64,000 nt of DNA. It comes from Gymnothorax reevesii. Its lineage: Eukaryota > Chordata > Actinopteri > Anguilliformes > Muraenidae. The notes beneath the pieces were generated by a model that was not told the origin of the DNA, did no database searches, and worked only from the letters and a program-made list of their open reading frames with translations. Position numbers and translations under genes: made by a program. Shown here piece by piece: positions 12,898 to 24,746 of this stretch. Positions within the stretch are counted from its first letter, which is position 1; the number at the start of each line of letters is the position of its first letter. Location of the stretch: NCBI GenBank assembly GCA_029721435.1, contig CM056583.1, positions 56,689,120 to 56,753,119 on the forward strand, written 5' to 3'.

Positions 12898-14115
12898 TGT
12901 GGCAGAGTTTTTGAATTCTGCTGTAGAAAAGGGACAAAGTCCAATTTTTGGGCTGTTTTTGGTATAGAAATGAAAAATTTTGGGCAGAATGGAACTGAAA
13001 CCCTCAAGAAGCACAACTACAGCATAAGGGTGAGTTCCATACTGAATTAGAAGTTTCTAAGTGGCATAGTTTTTGAGTTCTGTCCCGGAAACGAGACAGA
13101 GTCCAATTTTAGGGCTGTTTTTGGTGAAAATTTCCGAAATTATGGGCAGCATGGAACTGAAACCCTCAAAAGGCACAACTACGCCATAAGAGTAAGTTCC
13201 ATAGCCAATTTGAAGTTTGTCAGTGGTATATTTCTTGAGTTCTGCTCCGGAAATGAAAATGATTACGGATGGACGGACGGATAAAATTTTGGGCACCATG
13301 ATTTCAAAATGCCCAAAAGGCACAATGGGATCACTAGAATAACATGTGTACAAAATGTGAAGTTTGTAAGTGGCAGAGTCTTTGAATTCTGCTCTAGAAA
13401 AGGGACAAAGTCCAATTTTTGGGCTGTTTTTGGTGTAGAAATCAAAAATTTTGGACAGAATGGAACTGCAACCCCCAAAAGGCACAACTACACCATAAGA
13501 ATAAGTTCCATACCAAATTTTAATTTTGTAAGTGGCATAGTTTTTGGGTTCCGTCCCGGAAATGAGACAAAGTCCAATTTTAGGGCTGTTTTTGGTGAAA
13601 ATTTCCAAAATTATGGGCAGCATGGAACTGAAACCCCCAAAAGGCACAACTACACCATAAGGGTAAGTTCCGTAGCAAATGTGAAGTTTCTAAGTGGCAT
13701 AGTTTTTGAGTTCTGTCCCGGAAATGAGACAAAGTGCAATTTTAGGGCTGTTTTTGGTGAAAATTTCCAAAATTATGGGCAGCATGGAACTGAAACCCCC
13801 AAAAGGCACAACTACACCATAAGGGTAAGTTCCATACCAAATTTGAAGTTTCTAAGTGGCATAGTTTTTGAGTTCTGTCCCGAAAACGAGACAAAGTGCA
13901 ATTTTAGGGCAGTTTTAGGTGGAAATTTCCAAAATTATGGGCAGCATGGAACTGAAACCCCCAAAAGGCACAACTACACCATAAGGGTAAGTTCCATAGC
14001 AAATTTGAGGTTTGTAAATGGTATAGTTTTTGAGTTCTGCTCCGGAAATGAGACTGATTACGGACGAACGGACAGACGGACAGGGCAATGACTATATCCC
14101 ACGGTGTTACATACT
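12898..14115. repeat. 162-bp tandem repeat array (about 7-8 units)
   Basis: Units recur at close to 162 bp: GCATGGAACTGAAACC-type anchors fall at about 13621, 13783 and 13945. Two unit subtypes alternate: one with TCTAGAAAAGGGACAAAG, the other with GTCCCGGAAATGAGACAAAG. Two units (ending about 13282 and 14085) finish in a GATTACGGAYGGACGGACGG tail, and the array ends ACTATATCCCACGG. Because 162 is divisible by three, reading frames stay open across units, creating a spurious 260-codon frame. No coding function is inferred. Confidence 0.85.
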
Positions 14116-15154
14116 GGTGGGATAAAAATGAATGGCAATTTATCAAGCTGCAAAAGAAGCGATGAAAAATTTGGGGTGGAAGTTGGTGATCATCAACAAA
14201 TCATCAAGAGATCATCAAGTTATGGTGCTCTAATCATTTGAAAGCCTTCTTCTGAATTTATCCTAACCTTTATGATAGTGAAATACGCAATTACTTGTTG
14301 AAGCTTTATTTAACAGAACTAAATCCTAAGCCTTACTTTAGGTCTCCAGGTTTGGAACCATGTCCCTGTTAACCATCTGTTCCTGTATTTCCCACTGATC
14401 GTTTTCGTAGGAACATCTTCCAAGCCATCCTCGGTCTCCAGGATTGGGACAGCATTCCAGCTAAACTCTTTGGACCTGCACTCTAAGGCCTACCAAAGAA
14501 AACGGCCAAGCAGTAACAGATGTTTGTCAGATGTCTTCTTATTTCAAATAACCAGCAACACAAAACTGAAAAAATGCCACATTCCCGTAAAACTTCGCAC
14601 CACACCACTTTGAAGTCCATACATTCTCACCAGAACCAAATTCATAAAATTGTGCGGTCTGTAACAAACCCAGAGCCAAACCAACTACACATGCACACCC
14701 TCATGCAGAAGTTTCGGCAGAAAAAAAATGCCCGAGGAAGATAGAACACGGTAAGGATGTTTTATGTTCTTTCCCCGAAATACAGGCACCCTACACCATT
14801 GCATACTTGTCTTAGGATCAGAATATTAACTTCATAACAATTCAGCATAGGAAAAATGGCATGCCAGTCCGTATGTCAAGTGAGATTTGCTGTTTCTCGG
14901 GTGAAGCGCAGACTTGTAAGCTGTGTCAATCAGGGGTTACACTTTTCCGCTGGATATTTTCAGAAAAATGTCAAAGGTCTGATCATTTATCAAGTTTAGT
15001 TGACAGAAAAAGTGTTCAAATCCACAAGAAACATAGTTCAAGCATCTTTTTTTTTAGCAAAAGAACTATCAGTTAAAGAGTAAATTCTCACCTTACCATT
15101 ACGACCAAACTTTGTATCTGCATAATGTCATCTGTTGACATGGAGTGGGGAAAA
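14116..15154. other. Spacer including left copy of a 170-bp repeat
   Basis: Mostly anonymous. Segment 14540-14705 (AATAACCAGCAACACAAAAC onward) reappears at 17568-17745 in the same orientation with moderate divergence. The pair brackets the Tc1 element at 15157-16768, about 3.03 kb apart. Confidence 0.55.
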
Positions 15155-15156
15155 TA

Positions 15157-16768
15157 CAGCGCTCCCCATAATTATTGGCATCCCTGGTTAAGATATGTTA
15201 AAAGCCTTAAAATAAATTCAGTATTTATTGCAGAAGCATACTCTCACACTGAAAATTTTAGAAAAATGTAACTTTCAACTCAAGAGAATTTTAAAGGAAA
15301 AAAAATCCCTGACTAAGAAATAATTATTTTTCATAAAATCACCTGTTCCATAATTATTGGCACCCCTAACAATTCCAAGGAATTAAATGTAATTGAAGTA
15401 TTTCTGTTATTTCTACAGTAGTTTACAAAGTTGATCAGAGTATCTAGGAACATTTAATTAGTAAATTATCACTTCCTGTTTCCCTGAGGTATAAATATGA
15501 AGTGACACACAGGCCATTTCTCTTATCCACTCTTCAACATGGGAAAGACAAAAGAACACACCATTCAAGTAAGGCAGATGTGTGGCGACCTTCACAAGTC
15601 AGGCAATGGCTACAAGAAAATAGCCACTTGCCTGCACCTGCCCATTGCTACTGTCAGAAGAATCATTAAGAAGTTTAAAACAACTGGAAGAGTGGTAAAC
15701 AAGCCTGGTAGAGGACACAAGGTTATTTTGCCACCATGCACAGTGAGGAGGATGGTAAGAGAAATAAAAAGTTCTCCAAAGTTCACCATTAAAGAATTGC
15801 AACAAATGGTAGCATCTTGGGGTCACAAAGTCTCCAAAACAACCATCAGCCGCTCTCTACATGCCAACAAGCTGTTTAGGTGGCATGCACGGAAAAAACC
15901 TTTTCTCACCCGCAATCATAAAGCAAACATCTGGAGTTCGCTACGCGGTACTGGGACTTCAACTGGGACCGTGTGCTTTGGTCAGATGACACCAAGATAG
16001 GGTGTTTGTTGCAAAAAGCTCAAAGTGGGTCTGGCGAAACACAAAAGATGAGTATGCAGTAAAGCACCTCATACCCACTATAAAGAATGGGGGAGGATCG
16101 GTGATGCTGTGGGCCTGTTTCTCTTCCAGAGGCCCTGGGAACCTTGTTAGGGTGCATGGCATCATGAACGCTTGGAAATACCAGGACATTTTAAATCAAA
16201 ATTTGGTGGCCTCTGCCTGAAAGCTGAAGATGGTTTGTCTCTGGATCTTTCAGCAAGATAATGACCCAAAACATGTGGCCAAATCTACACAGAAATGGTT
16301 CACCAGACACAGAATCAAGCACCTCCCATGGCCATCTCAGTCCCCAGACCTCAGCCCCATTGAAAACCTGTGGAGTGAGCTGAAGAGGAGAGTGCAGAGG
16401 AGTGGACCCAGGTTGCTGGATGATTACGAGAGATTGTGCAAAGAGGAATGGTCAAAGATCCCTCTTTCTGTATTCCCCCATCTTGTGAAACATTATTGGA
16501 GAAGATTAGGTGCCGTTTTGTTGGCAAATGGGAGTTGTACAAAGTATTAATATCAGGTGTGCTAATAATTGTGGCACACATGATTTGATGTAAAATAATT
16601 ATTTCTTAATGTGGGATTTTTTTCCACTGAATTAATGCACTTGAATTGAAGGTTGGATTTTCCTCTTTTTTTCATTGTGGTCCTATATTATTTAGAAAAA
16701 AAACTGAATTTATTAGAAGCCAAAGAACACATCTTAACCAGGGGTGCCAATAATTATGGAGGGCGCTG
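15157..16768 (+). mobile_element. Tc1-like DNA transposon with IR/DR ends
   Basis: A 1612-bp element inserted at TA (TA at 15155-15156 and 16769-16770). The left end CAGCGCTCCCCATAATTATT matches the complement of the right end (CAGCGCCCTCCATAATTATT) over about 38 bp with few mismatches. A second copy of the CCATAATTATTGGCACCCC motif lies 190 bp inside the left end, and a decayed counterpart lies near 16550-16580 on the right. This gives the IR/DR layout of fish Tc1 elements, where each end has two transposase sites. The encoded transposase is broken, so the copy is non-autonomous, but its ends look usable in trans. Confidence 0.93.
15539..16550 (+). pseudogene. Broken Tc1 transposase
   Basis: Three consecutive plus-strand fragments (15539-16000, 16002-16220 and 16230-16550) together cover a Tc1-family transposase. 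The first holds the paired-type helix-turn-helix DNA-binding domain (start MGKTKEHT, then VRRIIKKFKTTGRV and GRGHK). The last holds the catalytic end: [10 protein letters not shown] with the second Asp and [13 protein letters not shown] with the terminal Glu of the DD34E triad. Stops near 15998 and 16218 and frame changes inactivate it. Full-length relatives are about 340 residues, matching the span. Confidence 0.9.
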
Positions 16769-16770
16769 TA

Positions 16771-18440
16771 TATAGTGACAGTGACCACAGATAAACACAG
16801 TTAGCAAATAAATTATAGGCTGTAGATATGTTAAGGGGTAAAGATGAAATAACAGGCGTGATTAAATAAATACATAAATTAATGCAAAGTATATTCTGCA
16901 ATTTTGTTATATTTATGATCCTCTACAGTACGACAGTTATGACGTATCATGAATTTGATACAGTACTGCATAAAATGTTTTTGTGTTTAATTTCATTTCC
17001 CATAGATTTGCATGTTATTTCAGCATAGTATAAATAATTTTCATTGTTTGAAAATATACACTGAGATAGTGATTTTTTTCAGGTCATTTTCTTGGTTCTT
17101 TTCCAGAATGTCGTGATTAATTTTCCTAAACTGAGCATAAAATGCCGAGGTATAAGGTCCATATACACGGAACTGTCATCGATAACACTTTACTCTTTTA
17201 GCAAGGCAAAGAAGCAATCATTAAAAACAAACAATATTCTAGAAAAATAATAACAAACACTGAATATCCAGCCCATCATCAGTCACTCCAACAAATTAGG
17301 AGGATAATTTATTTGCATTGAACAACTTCATTCAATAAAATTACACAGGCAAACACACACTTGCACTCAAAAGGCGGAGCAGCATATCAACTTTCTGTCA
17401 GACATCCAAGGCTTGATGAAGAGTAGCGAAATCTGCCAAGAAGTTCAGAGTGTGCTAATCTATCATTTTTATATTGTTGACAAGTTCCTTGATTGAATGA
17501 TGCACAATTGTTAGCTGTCCTTGCATGAACTTTTCTCCTCACTTCAGGAGAAGATGCAGAGCTTTGACACTTCAAATAACCAGCAACGCAAAATCGAAAA
17601 CATGCCACATTCCTGCAAAACTTCACACCACAACACTTTGAAGTCGATACATTAGCACCAGAACCAAACTCATAAAATTGCATGGCGCATAACAAACCAA
17701 GAGATAAAACAACTGCGCATGCATGATCCCACTGGAGGGAATCTTCAAAATGGCCGTGGATGGTATCGGTGCTTCAGTTGGTAAGTTGAATGCCACATAT
17801 TTTCTGTTTGAGACTAATTTATGTCTTAACATGAATGAAATGGTATTTCTGCTGGATTTATTCACTAGAATTACTCCTGAAAAGCATCTATCAAGTGATG
17901 TTTGTGACGGGAAGGCACCGTATTTGTTTCATGGAGAACTGCCCCAATAGTTTGCATTAGTATTTGCCCTCCACTACGTTGACCCCCACGTGTGTCTTCA
18001 CTGCAGCTAGTGATTTACTTTATATATTATTCGAAATCACCAAGAAGATCAGTTGGTATCTGCCTGCACATTTGTGTAAATGTTAGTGTAAGCATAGCAG
18101 GACATGACCTATATAATCTATTTACACAGTTGTCCAAATCCGCACACTTCATCGCCACTTAAAAATGGAAGCAAAACTGAGCTTTGCAAAATTTATGTGT
18201 GGTGACGCTTTTTGTGTCTTAACACTTGAGGCAACACGATGTTTTCACCAATTTGACACCGAACCCAGCGCTGCTGCCACTGGACACCGCCATTTTTATC
18301 CAGGAAAAAAAAGTTCTGGTTAATGGCTTCCTCAGTCACACCTGCGAAGTTTGTTGAGGAACGAATCGGCCGAGGTTTGCCGAGTCAGATTAGCACTTGC
18401 AAAAACTCATAAAACATAAGAGAAGACTGCACATTTTGAT
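16771..18440. other. Spacer with right copy of the 170-bp repeat
   Basis: No gene. Contains the second copy (17568-17745) of the repeat first seen at 14540-14705. Remaining sequence is anonymous. Confidence 0.45.
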
Positions 18441-18445
18441 GTTAC

Positions 18446-19458
18446 TGTTGTGTTCCGAAGTTCTGGCCTTTGGCCAGAACAGTATTGCTTATGGTTTTAA
18501 CAGTTTCATGTTCCAAGTTTCATAGTTCATGTTTATGCCATAGTTTTAACAGTTTCTTGTATCTAGTCATTGCATTTCAATATTCATGTTCATTGTCCAT
18601 GTTTTTACTTTTCCATGTTTATGTTTTTGCCAGGTCTGCCAAGCCACTCCACCGCTTGTCTGCGTTCCGCCCCGTGCCTTCGTTGTTGCACATTTCTGAG
18701 CTATGGTTGGCTTTGGTATTTCCCTCTTCCTTCTGTGCTGTGCTGATTCGGGGCTTTCTAAGCTTAATTGACAATTAACTGTTTTTAAGTTACTAACATT
18801 TACTAACACTCACTGGGTTGGTGTAATTCTTAGATAGGCACATTACTAATATTACTAATTTAGACAGGGAGTTTGTTGTCATGATTCCTGCTTTGCTATT
18901 TCAAGATCTTGCTGTGCTTTTCTGTTCTGAACATTCATGCTGCTTTCAAACTGCATACTTAATTGGTACTTAAGCTGAGCACGCTCATTTTCTTAATGAG
19001 CAAGTCTTGTTATCCAATCTTGGTCCATGTCATGATCTTGCCCTGCCTCTTGTTTCTCCTCCTCCAGGTGTTGCCCTTCATGTTTTGATTTCTAGCCTTT
19101 ATCTGGATGCGGTGGAAGTTGGCTGGCAGACAGTGTCTCAAGTCTCGTTTCATGTACAAGTCTTCGCTCATGTTCATGTTTTCAAGTCCTTGTTTCCAAG
19201 TCTTGTTCATAGCCCTTGTATATATAGCCATAGTCTTGTTATTTATTTTTCTTGGATTTCTGCCTGGAGTTTCCAGTGGTTTTTTGTTCTTGCCTTTTTA
19301 GCTCTTTAGTTCTTTGCTCGGTGAAGCACTCCTTAGTTTGTATTTTGCAACCCTTTGGGCCGAGTTTTTTGTTGGCCCTCGTGCCTGTTTTCTTTTGTTT
19401 TAAATAAATCCTCATTTCCCTTCCACCTCGCATCTGGTGTCTCTCTGATCTCGCATCA
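18446..19458 (+). mobile_element. Solo LTR, family A copy 2
   Basis: A 1013-bp solo LTR flanked by GTTAC at 18441-18445 and 19459-19463. It starts TGTTGTGTTCCGAAGTTCTGG and ends CGCATCA. It has an ACTAAC-type cluster at 18789-18865, a TATATATAG motif near 19219, and AATAAA at 19403-19408 about 50 bp before its 3' end. No internal retroelement genes adjoin. Confidence 0.88.
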
Positions 19459-19477
19459 GTTACTGCCATGTCTCTTC

Positions 19478-20385
19478 CATTTTTCTGAGGCAAGATATTG
19501 GCCATCATGTTTTGACATTTTGGACTACCTTACCCTGACCTTTGACCTTGACTATCGAAAACTAAATCTCCTCTTCCTTGGACAAATGGCTTCTTGTGGT
19601 AAAAATACCTCAAGTCCATACCTCAAGATCTGTTGATGCTTGAGTGAGCACGAAGAAACAAATAAACAAAGAAATCGCTCACCGAACAACACTTTCAAAA
19701 ACAACTAGCAAATGATTTGTAAGCCCCATCATAAGGGAAAGAGATTTTCATTACTATGGAAATGGCCATATCAATAGAACGGCATCTCCAATTTTGACCA
19801 AAGTTGGCAGGGTCCCCAAGGGTCATGATATCTACTATCCCCAACAATGAAGAGGCAAATTGATTCTGACCCAAAAAAAATTTTTTTTCTTTACCTTGAA
19901 AATATAAACTCAGACCCTGAAAAGCAATGTAAGTTGATTTTGTAGATCAATTTTATTGCCTGCTGTCTGATCGGCAATTCGTAAAGGAAAACTTAAGCAT
20001 TTGTCCTATGTATCTACAATTTTTCTGAAGCAAGATATTGGCCAAAATGTGTTTTTGACCTATTCAATGGCCTTGACCTTGACCTTTGACCTTCCAAAAC
20101 TGAATCTGTTCTTCCATGGACCTATGGCTTCTTGTGGTGTAAATTTCAAGTAAACACCACAAGAAATCTGAACGTTAGAGTGAGAGCAATCAGACAGATC
20201 AACCACCAAACACACAAATGTGAAAATCAATATACTTTCAAAAATGACAGAAATAACTTTTGTTCCACACTGTGAATATGCTGTATATACAGAGCCCACA
20301 AGGCCAAACTTTTGTTGCTCAGGTGTTATAAATATGCTATAGAAATAAATTTGATTTGATCTGATTTGACATTCTACCATGAGAC
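19478..20385 (+). repeat. Duplicated ~544-bp dispersed repeat segment
   Basis: TTTTTCTGAGGCAAGATATTGGCC at about 19480 recurs as TTTTTCTGAAGCAAGATATTGGCC near 20024, followed in both places by CTTGACCTTTGACCTT-like text, a 'cttccttgga' or 'cttccatgga' phrase and GGCTTCTTGTGGT. The unit is therefore a tandem direct repeat, with the second copy cut short. It ends in an AATTTGATTTGATCTGATTTG stretch near 20350. No coding capacity. Confidence 0.6.
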
Positions 20386-20688
20386 ACAGGGCACTTTTCT
20401 GAACAAGCCAGTCAGGCAGAGAAGAGAAACTCTATTAAAACTTTGCCAAGTGTTCCTCATCATATTATGATAGAAATTGAACGGCTATTTACAAAAACAC
20501 TTAGATCTCATTAGCTTTCCAACATCCGTTACATGGTTCAGTATTTGTCGTCTACTACAGGTGCAAGTTCATGACCGTGGTGGTGGAATTGGTTAAGCTA
20601 ATGCAATATGCCAGGCAGTAAGAGATGCAGGTCAATTGATAAAAACTCTAGAAGAAATATCAACAATAGGAATGAAAGGTTATTTATT
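20386..20688. other. Anonymous spacer
   Basis: No gene or repeat recognised. Confidence 0.3.
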
Positions 20689-21190
20689 AGGGGAGAGTTG
20701 CCATAATTGTAACATTTATTCACTTTTCACTCTTTTACTCTGATATTATTCCAGTGCATGTAATATTTTCATGCAAGCAACCAGCTGTCTGACATCGCAA
20801 CTGAAGCACTTGTAGGTCTGGATTGTAACAATGTGCGCTTAGGTCATTACGCAGGTACAAAACAGCTTTAAACAAGTAGTTTTCATGACAAACTTACATG
20901 TATGTACCAGTTGCTGCATTCTTGTCCTTCCTTGCTGGCAATCATATTGATTACACAAATAAATTTGATTGATGGGATTTGTTTAAATTCCTTACAACCC
21001 TAATTTGGTTTAGAATATAATTGAATGACACCTGACTGACCACACAGCAATGGTCAATATGGTGCATGCTGTTTGGGGAGGCCCGAGTGTCACTTCGCAC
21101 TGATCCCTGAAGGTTTAAAAATGTAGCAACACCCCAGTTCACTAAAGCTTTACAGTCTATGCTATATCCACACAGACCAGGGTGTGAGAC
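20689..21190 (+). mobile_element. Truncated copy of the AGGGGAGAG-TIR element
   Basis: Starts AGGGGAGAGTTGCCATAATTG and shares several blocks in the same order with the complete element at 50007-51188 (CACTTTTCACTCT near the start, ATGTAGCAACACCCCA in the middle). No matching right terminal repeat is found, so this copy is 3'-truncated. The right boundary is approximate. Confidence 0.65.
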
Positions 21191-21255
21191 ACTTCCTGTC
21201 AACATTTAAATGTTAAATTAAACTGTATAAAATACATTTAAAAAGTCTATAAATA

Positions 21256-21788
21256 TAGCACCAATCAAAAGTTTGGACACACTTCACTAATGTCACAGCA
21301 CACTGTTTTTAGAGAAATTTAAATGGCTTAACTTCTCTACATAATCTCAAATGGAATCTTGCAGGAGGTAAACACTCAGAAGTTAAAAGAAAATAATTTA
21401 CTTGTTTGAATTGTGCCCAAAACTTTGTAATTTTTAAAGAAACTGAATTTTGCAAAGTAAACAGACGACCAAGCTCCTTCCGTTTCCCTGTGGCCGAATT
21501 GAAGTCTAGCTGTTCTAGAACTAGTTGGGACAAAAAGGGTTGATGTAAAGCACACCACAAGTGCAGCACATCTTCAGGAAGTTAAACAGCTGCACAGCTG
21601 CACACTCATAGCCATATAACTGCCCTTGTAAAGAAAAGAGCATGCTCAGCAATAATGACAACACATACTGGTTATTTTGATGGATTCAAGAATTATTTCT
21701 TTCTTTGCAAAATAAAGTGTAGCTATTTCTTTTTTTAACGTGTATTGGAGGAAAAATTTGGGTGAGTCCAAAGTCTTGACTGGTACTG
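21256..21788. mobile_element. Miniature Tc1-like element
   Basis: The left end AGCACCAATCAAAAGTTTGG is the diverged partner of the right end (complement reads CAGTACCAGTCAAGACTTTGG). This is the CAGTACCAGTCAAAAGTTTGGACA terminus, shortened here, that is typical of one fish Tc1 group. At about 530 bp it is internally deleted with no recognisable transposase, hence non-autonomous. Confidence 0.75.
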
Positions 21789-24600
21789 GAAACGTGTTAA
21801 AAAGGGTGATCACACACCATGACACGCAGAGCCAAGTGCATACTCAATATGGATGTGTTACAAATGACCCACTCGTCGCGCCCATGCTTTAGCATTTCAT
21901 ACACACTAGAACTAGCATGCATGACATGAAAACTATGCCAACTGATTAAGAGTGGATTTAAGCTCTGCAACATAAAAGCAGAACTTTGCAAGTATGCCTT
22001 TATCTTAAATTTCACTTCTTGCTGAACTGGTTTTCTAGCCACTATTCTCAGCAATGTAGCTAGAAAAATGTACAAGTAACAACTGTAACACTATTCATTT
22101 ATGGCATTTGTTTCACTTGTACTCTCTCTGTCCAAGCTGTCGCACAAATTATGCACATTGGTTCCAAGCTTTGCATTGATTTTATAGGCCTTGGTTGACC
22201 CAAGGTAGAGGAAGCCCCCCCCCCCCCCCGCCCCCCCCACTAAAACTATATTTTAGTTTTTATATTGCTTTTTTTTTTTTTTTTAGACAGTAAACCTGAA
22301 ATGCTTTATGATCATGATTTATGAAATTTTTGCTCAAATTTTCGAAAATAATGATTAATTAAACATAGTTCAGGTGGCTGTTTTAGGTGACACGCGCTGC
22401 TTTGCATGAGTGAAATCTGGCTAGACATCCCCCAACATATATGGCGCGTGGCATCTGGACATTCCTCTTCCTCCTTCGACCCACTCTCCCTGCTTTTTTC
22501 CTGCGGGGTGTGTTACTACAGACATCCATCTGCCGAAGTGTCTGTATAAGGGTCAGCGGAGGTTACTGTTTCATCTAGATCTTAAAACAGATATCCGTCA
22601 CGGCATGAGATTATACCGGTATCGCAAAGATTGAAGTAATTAGCCTTTGAATTTTTGTATTGGTTTTGATGATGCATCGGTATATAGGGTTTGTCTTCCA
22701 ATGAAATTGTGATGTCTGTGAAACTGAACGAATGTCAAACTTGGCTCACTTGAAAGAAAGAAAAAAACGCGTGCTTTCCTTAAGATGCACTGAAAAAAAT
22801 TGAGATGAAGTTAAAATATTGCGTCAATTTGTTACATTGAATTGAATTTACGTATTGACTCTTAAATTTTATTTTATTTTAATAAATCAACTTTTCTTTT
22901 AAAAAGCACAAAAACCCAATTTCAGTGTATTGGACTAAATAGAATTCTTTCTCCGAATTAACAGCTACCCGTGATCGCTTTTTTATTTCAATGTAATTAT
23001 CCATTTTTTCCAGTGTAACTATCCCCATGCTGTTGACACTTCGAAATAGTGCCCCGCACGCGTTAATTTGCATCTGTAAGGAAAAAACGGGTAATGGGGT
23101 CAATCAGCGTCATGTGTGCGTGCTCGGATGGTTGCAGACTCTTTACGCCCCACCACCTGTCATCCGTGGCCACTCTGTTTAACTCGGGAGGGGCCTTTGT
23201 TAGTTCTACAGATGTCATTGACACACACAAATTCTAAATTGAACCCCTCGTTGAAGGTAGCCTTTAGGCTTAAATCTAGCTGAATTCACGACCCCCAATT
23301 TGTATCGAAGGTTTTTTGGGCAAAAGAGGCCTGTTATGAACTGTTGAAGAAATAAGCAAAATGCACTGAAATTTCTTTAAGTTGGACGTTGGATTTATAA
23401 ACTGTGACTACATCTTTATTGCATTGAAAATTTTACCCTGCAACCATAAGCCAATGAAGGTGTTTGGTCGATATCTGTGCTTAGCCTTCAATTGGAAACA
23501 ATCGTTCACTTCCGTTCGGAGCCGGACATAATGGTGCATAATTTTTATCGCAGCATACGCCTATGCGGCTTGAACATGGCACAAAATCGAGCGGCACGTG
23601 CTGTTGCAGACAATAGAATAATCCTAGACATATCAGCAGATGTGTGCCTGTTTTCCTTTTCTTGGGCTTTGGGGAGGCGAGGGACGGGTCACTGTTTGAG
23701 CGTGGGGGACATCGGCAACTGTGCGCAGCACTCATGTTGGCTACCCGGTATGGCCAGTTATAGCGTAAGTTAGAGATACGCTATAATAATACACAAATTC
23801 AGCATTTATTGTCAAAGGTTAAATCCTCTGCGCCGCGCGTAAAATTCGACCCCGCAGCTCTTTCCCCCCGTAGTCAACCAGAGCTAAACTCACTGTTCTG
23901 CTAATAAAAAAAAAATTATTCGAGATATTGAGCTGGTTTGCCCATTAATTACCCAATTAGGGCCATTAAAATATACGACATTTGAAGTTCTGTATACGTG
24001 ATTGGTCCAAAAGCCATGGCAATGTCCAGTAATTCATGCAAAGTTCATGATAATACATTGCTGCGGAGTTGGCAGCAAGGGCCCCTGCTCATGGGGCGAG
24101 AGGGTCGTAGTTGAAGTAGCTGGGGACAGCATACGCCCGCAGCACGCGGCACACGCTGGTCATCTGCATTTGTGTGGAGAGTGTGACAATAGCCCTTTCA
24201 GACTCGGCCGCGCTAAACAATTGGACGTGTCAGCCCACTTCTGCACAGAAGTTCGCGCGGCTGCACCTGCCTTTCCGCTACATTACGGAGAAGGGGGTAG
24301 CCTATAAAGCTCCTCAGATATAAAGGATAGGAATTACGATCTGTTATGAAACTTAGTTTAATAATGTTTGTCTCTGCATGGAGCCAATTGATTTAAGATC
24401 ACCAGATCCACTAGTTTTACATTCTTAACATTTGCACTTCAAAATTATCAAGTGAAGTTCATTTGAAGGGCGATGCGCACAAAATTATACACGCACGAAT
24501 AGGAGTGCGAGGGCTTAATTCTATCCATTGAAGAACTGAGACCCAACCCCCATCAATCTGCCACGAGCCAGTGCAGCAATAAAAATTAGCATACCAATAC
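21789..24600. other. Upstream region of plus-strand gadd45, GC-richer on the right
   Basis: No gene. A C-homopolymer run with one G lies at 22217-22238 and a T-run at 22270-22284. From about 23500 to 24300 the sequence is clearly richer in CpG (CACGTG near 23597, several GCGCGG and CGGC stretches) than the surrounding AT-rich DNA. This may be regulatory sequence for the GADD45 gene at 24747; short open frames here (for example 24002-24307) show no family resemblance. Confidence 0.4.
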
Positions 24601-24610
24601 ACCACCCCGG

Positions 24611-24664
24611 CATCCAATGAGGTAACAGGTCATTCACCGAGTCTGAGTTTACCAACATATATAA
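24611..24664 (+). promoter_or_regulatory. Core promoter of plus-strand gadd45 (CCAAT plus TATA)
   Basis: TCCAATGAGG at 24611-24620 and CATATATAAAG at 24655-24665. The TATA box sits 91 bp before the ATG, implying a 5' UTR of about 60 bp starting near 24690. A strong TATA box fits an inducible immediate-response gene. Confidence 0.65.
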
Positions 24665-24746
24665 AGACTCCTCCAAAGTGAGGGATCACTGTGAAATACT
24701 TAACTAGTTCACGACTGCAAGCTTCCGCAAACTGTCTCTCAGCATC

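Noticed and set aside
13309..14091. 260-codon plus-strand frame with repeated FVSGIVFEFC motif
   Set aside because: Created by the 162-bp tandem repeat (unit divisible by three); antisense frames are equally open and no start or codon bias supports it.
12898..14115. CRISPR-like array
   Set aside because: Units are contiguous 162-bp tandem repeats without unique spacers, in a vertebrate genome.
24002..24307. 101-codon frame upstream of gadd45
   Set aside because: GC-rich promoter-side DNA; no recognisable domain, no splice or start context.
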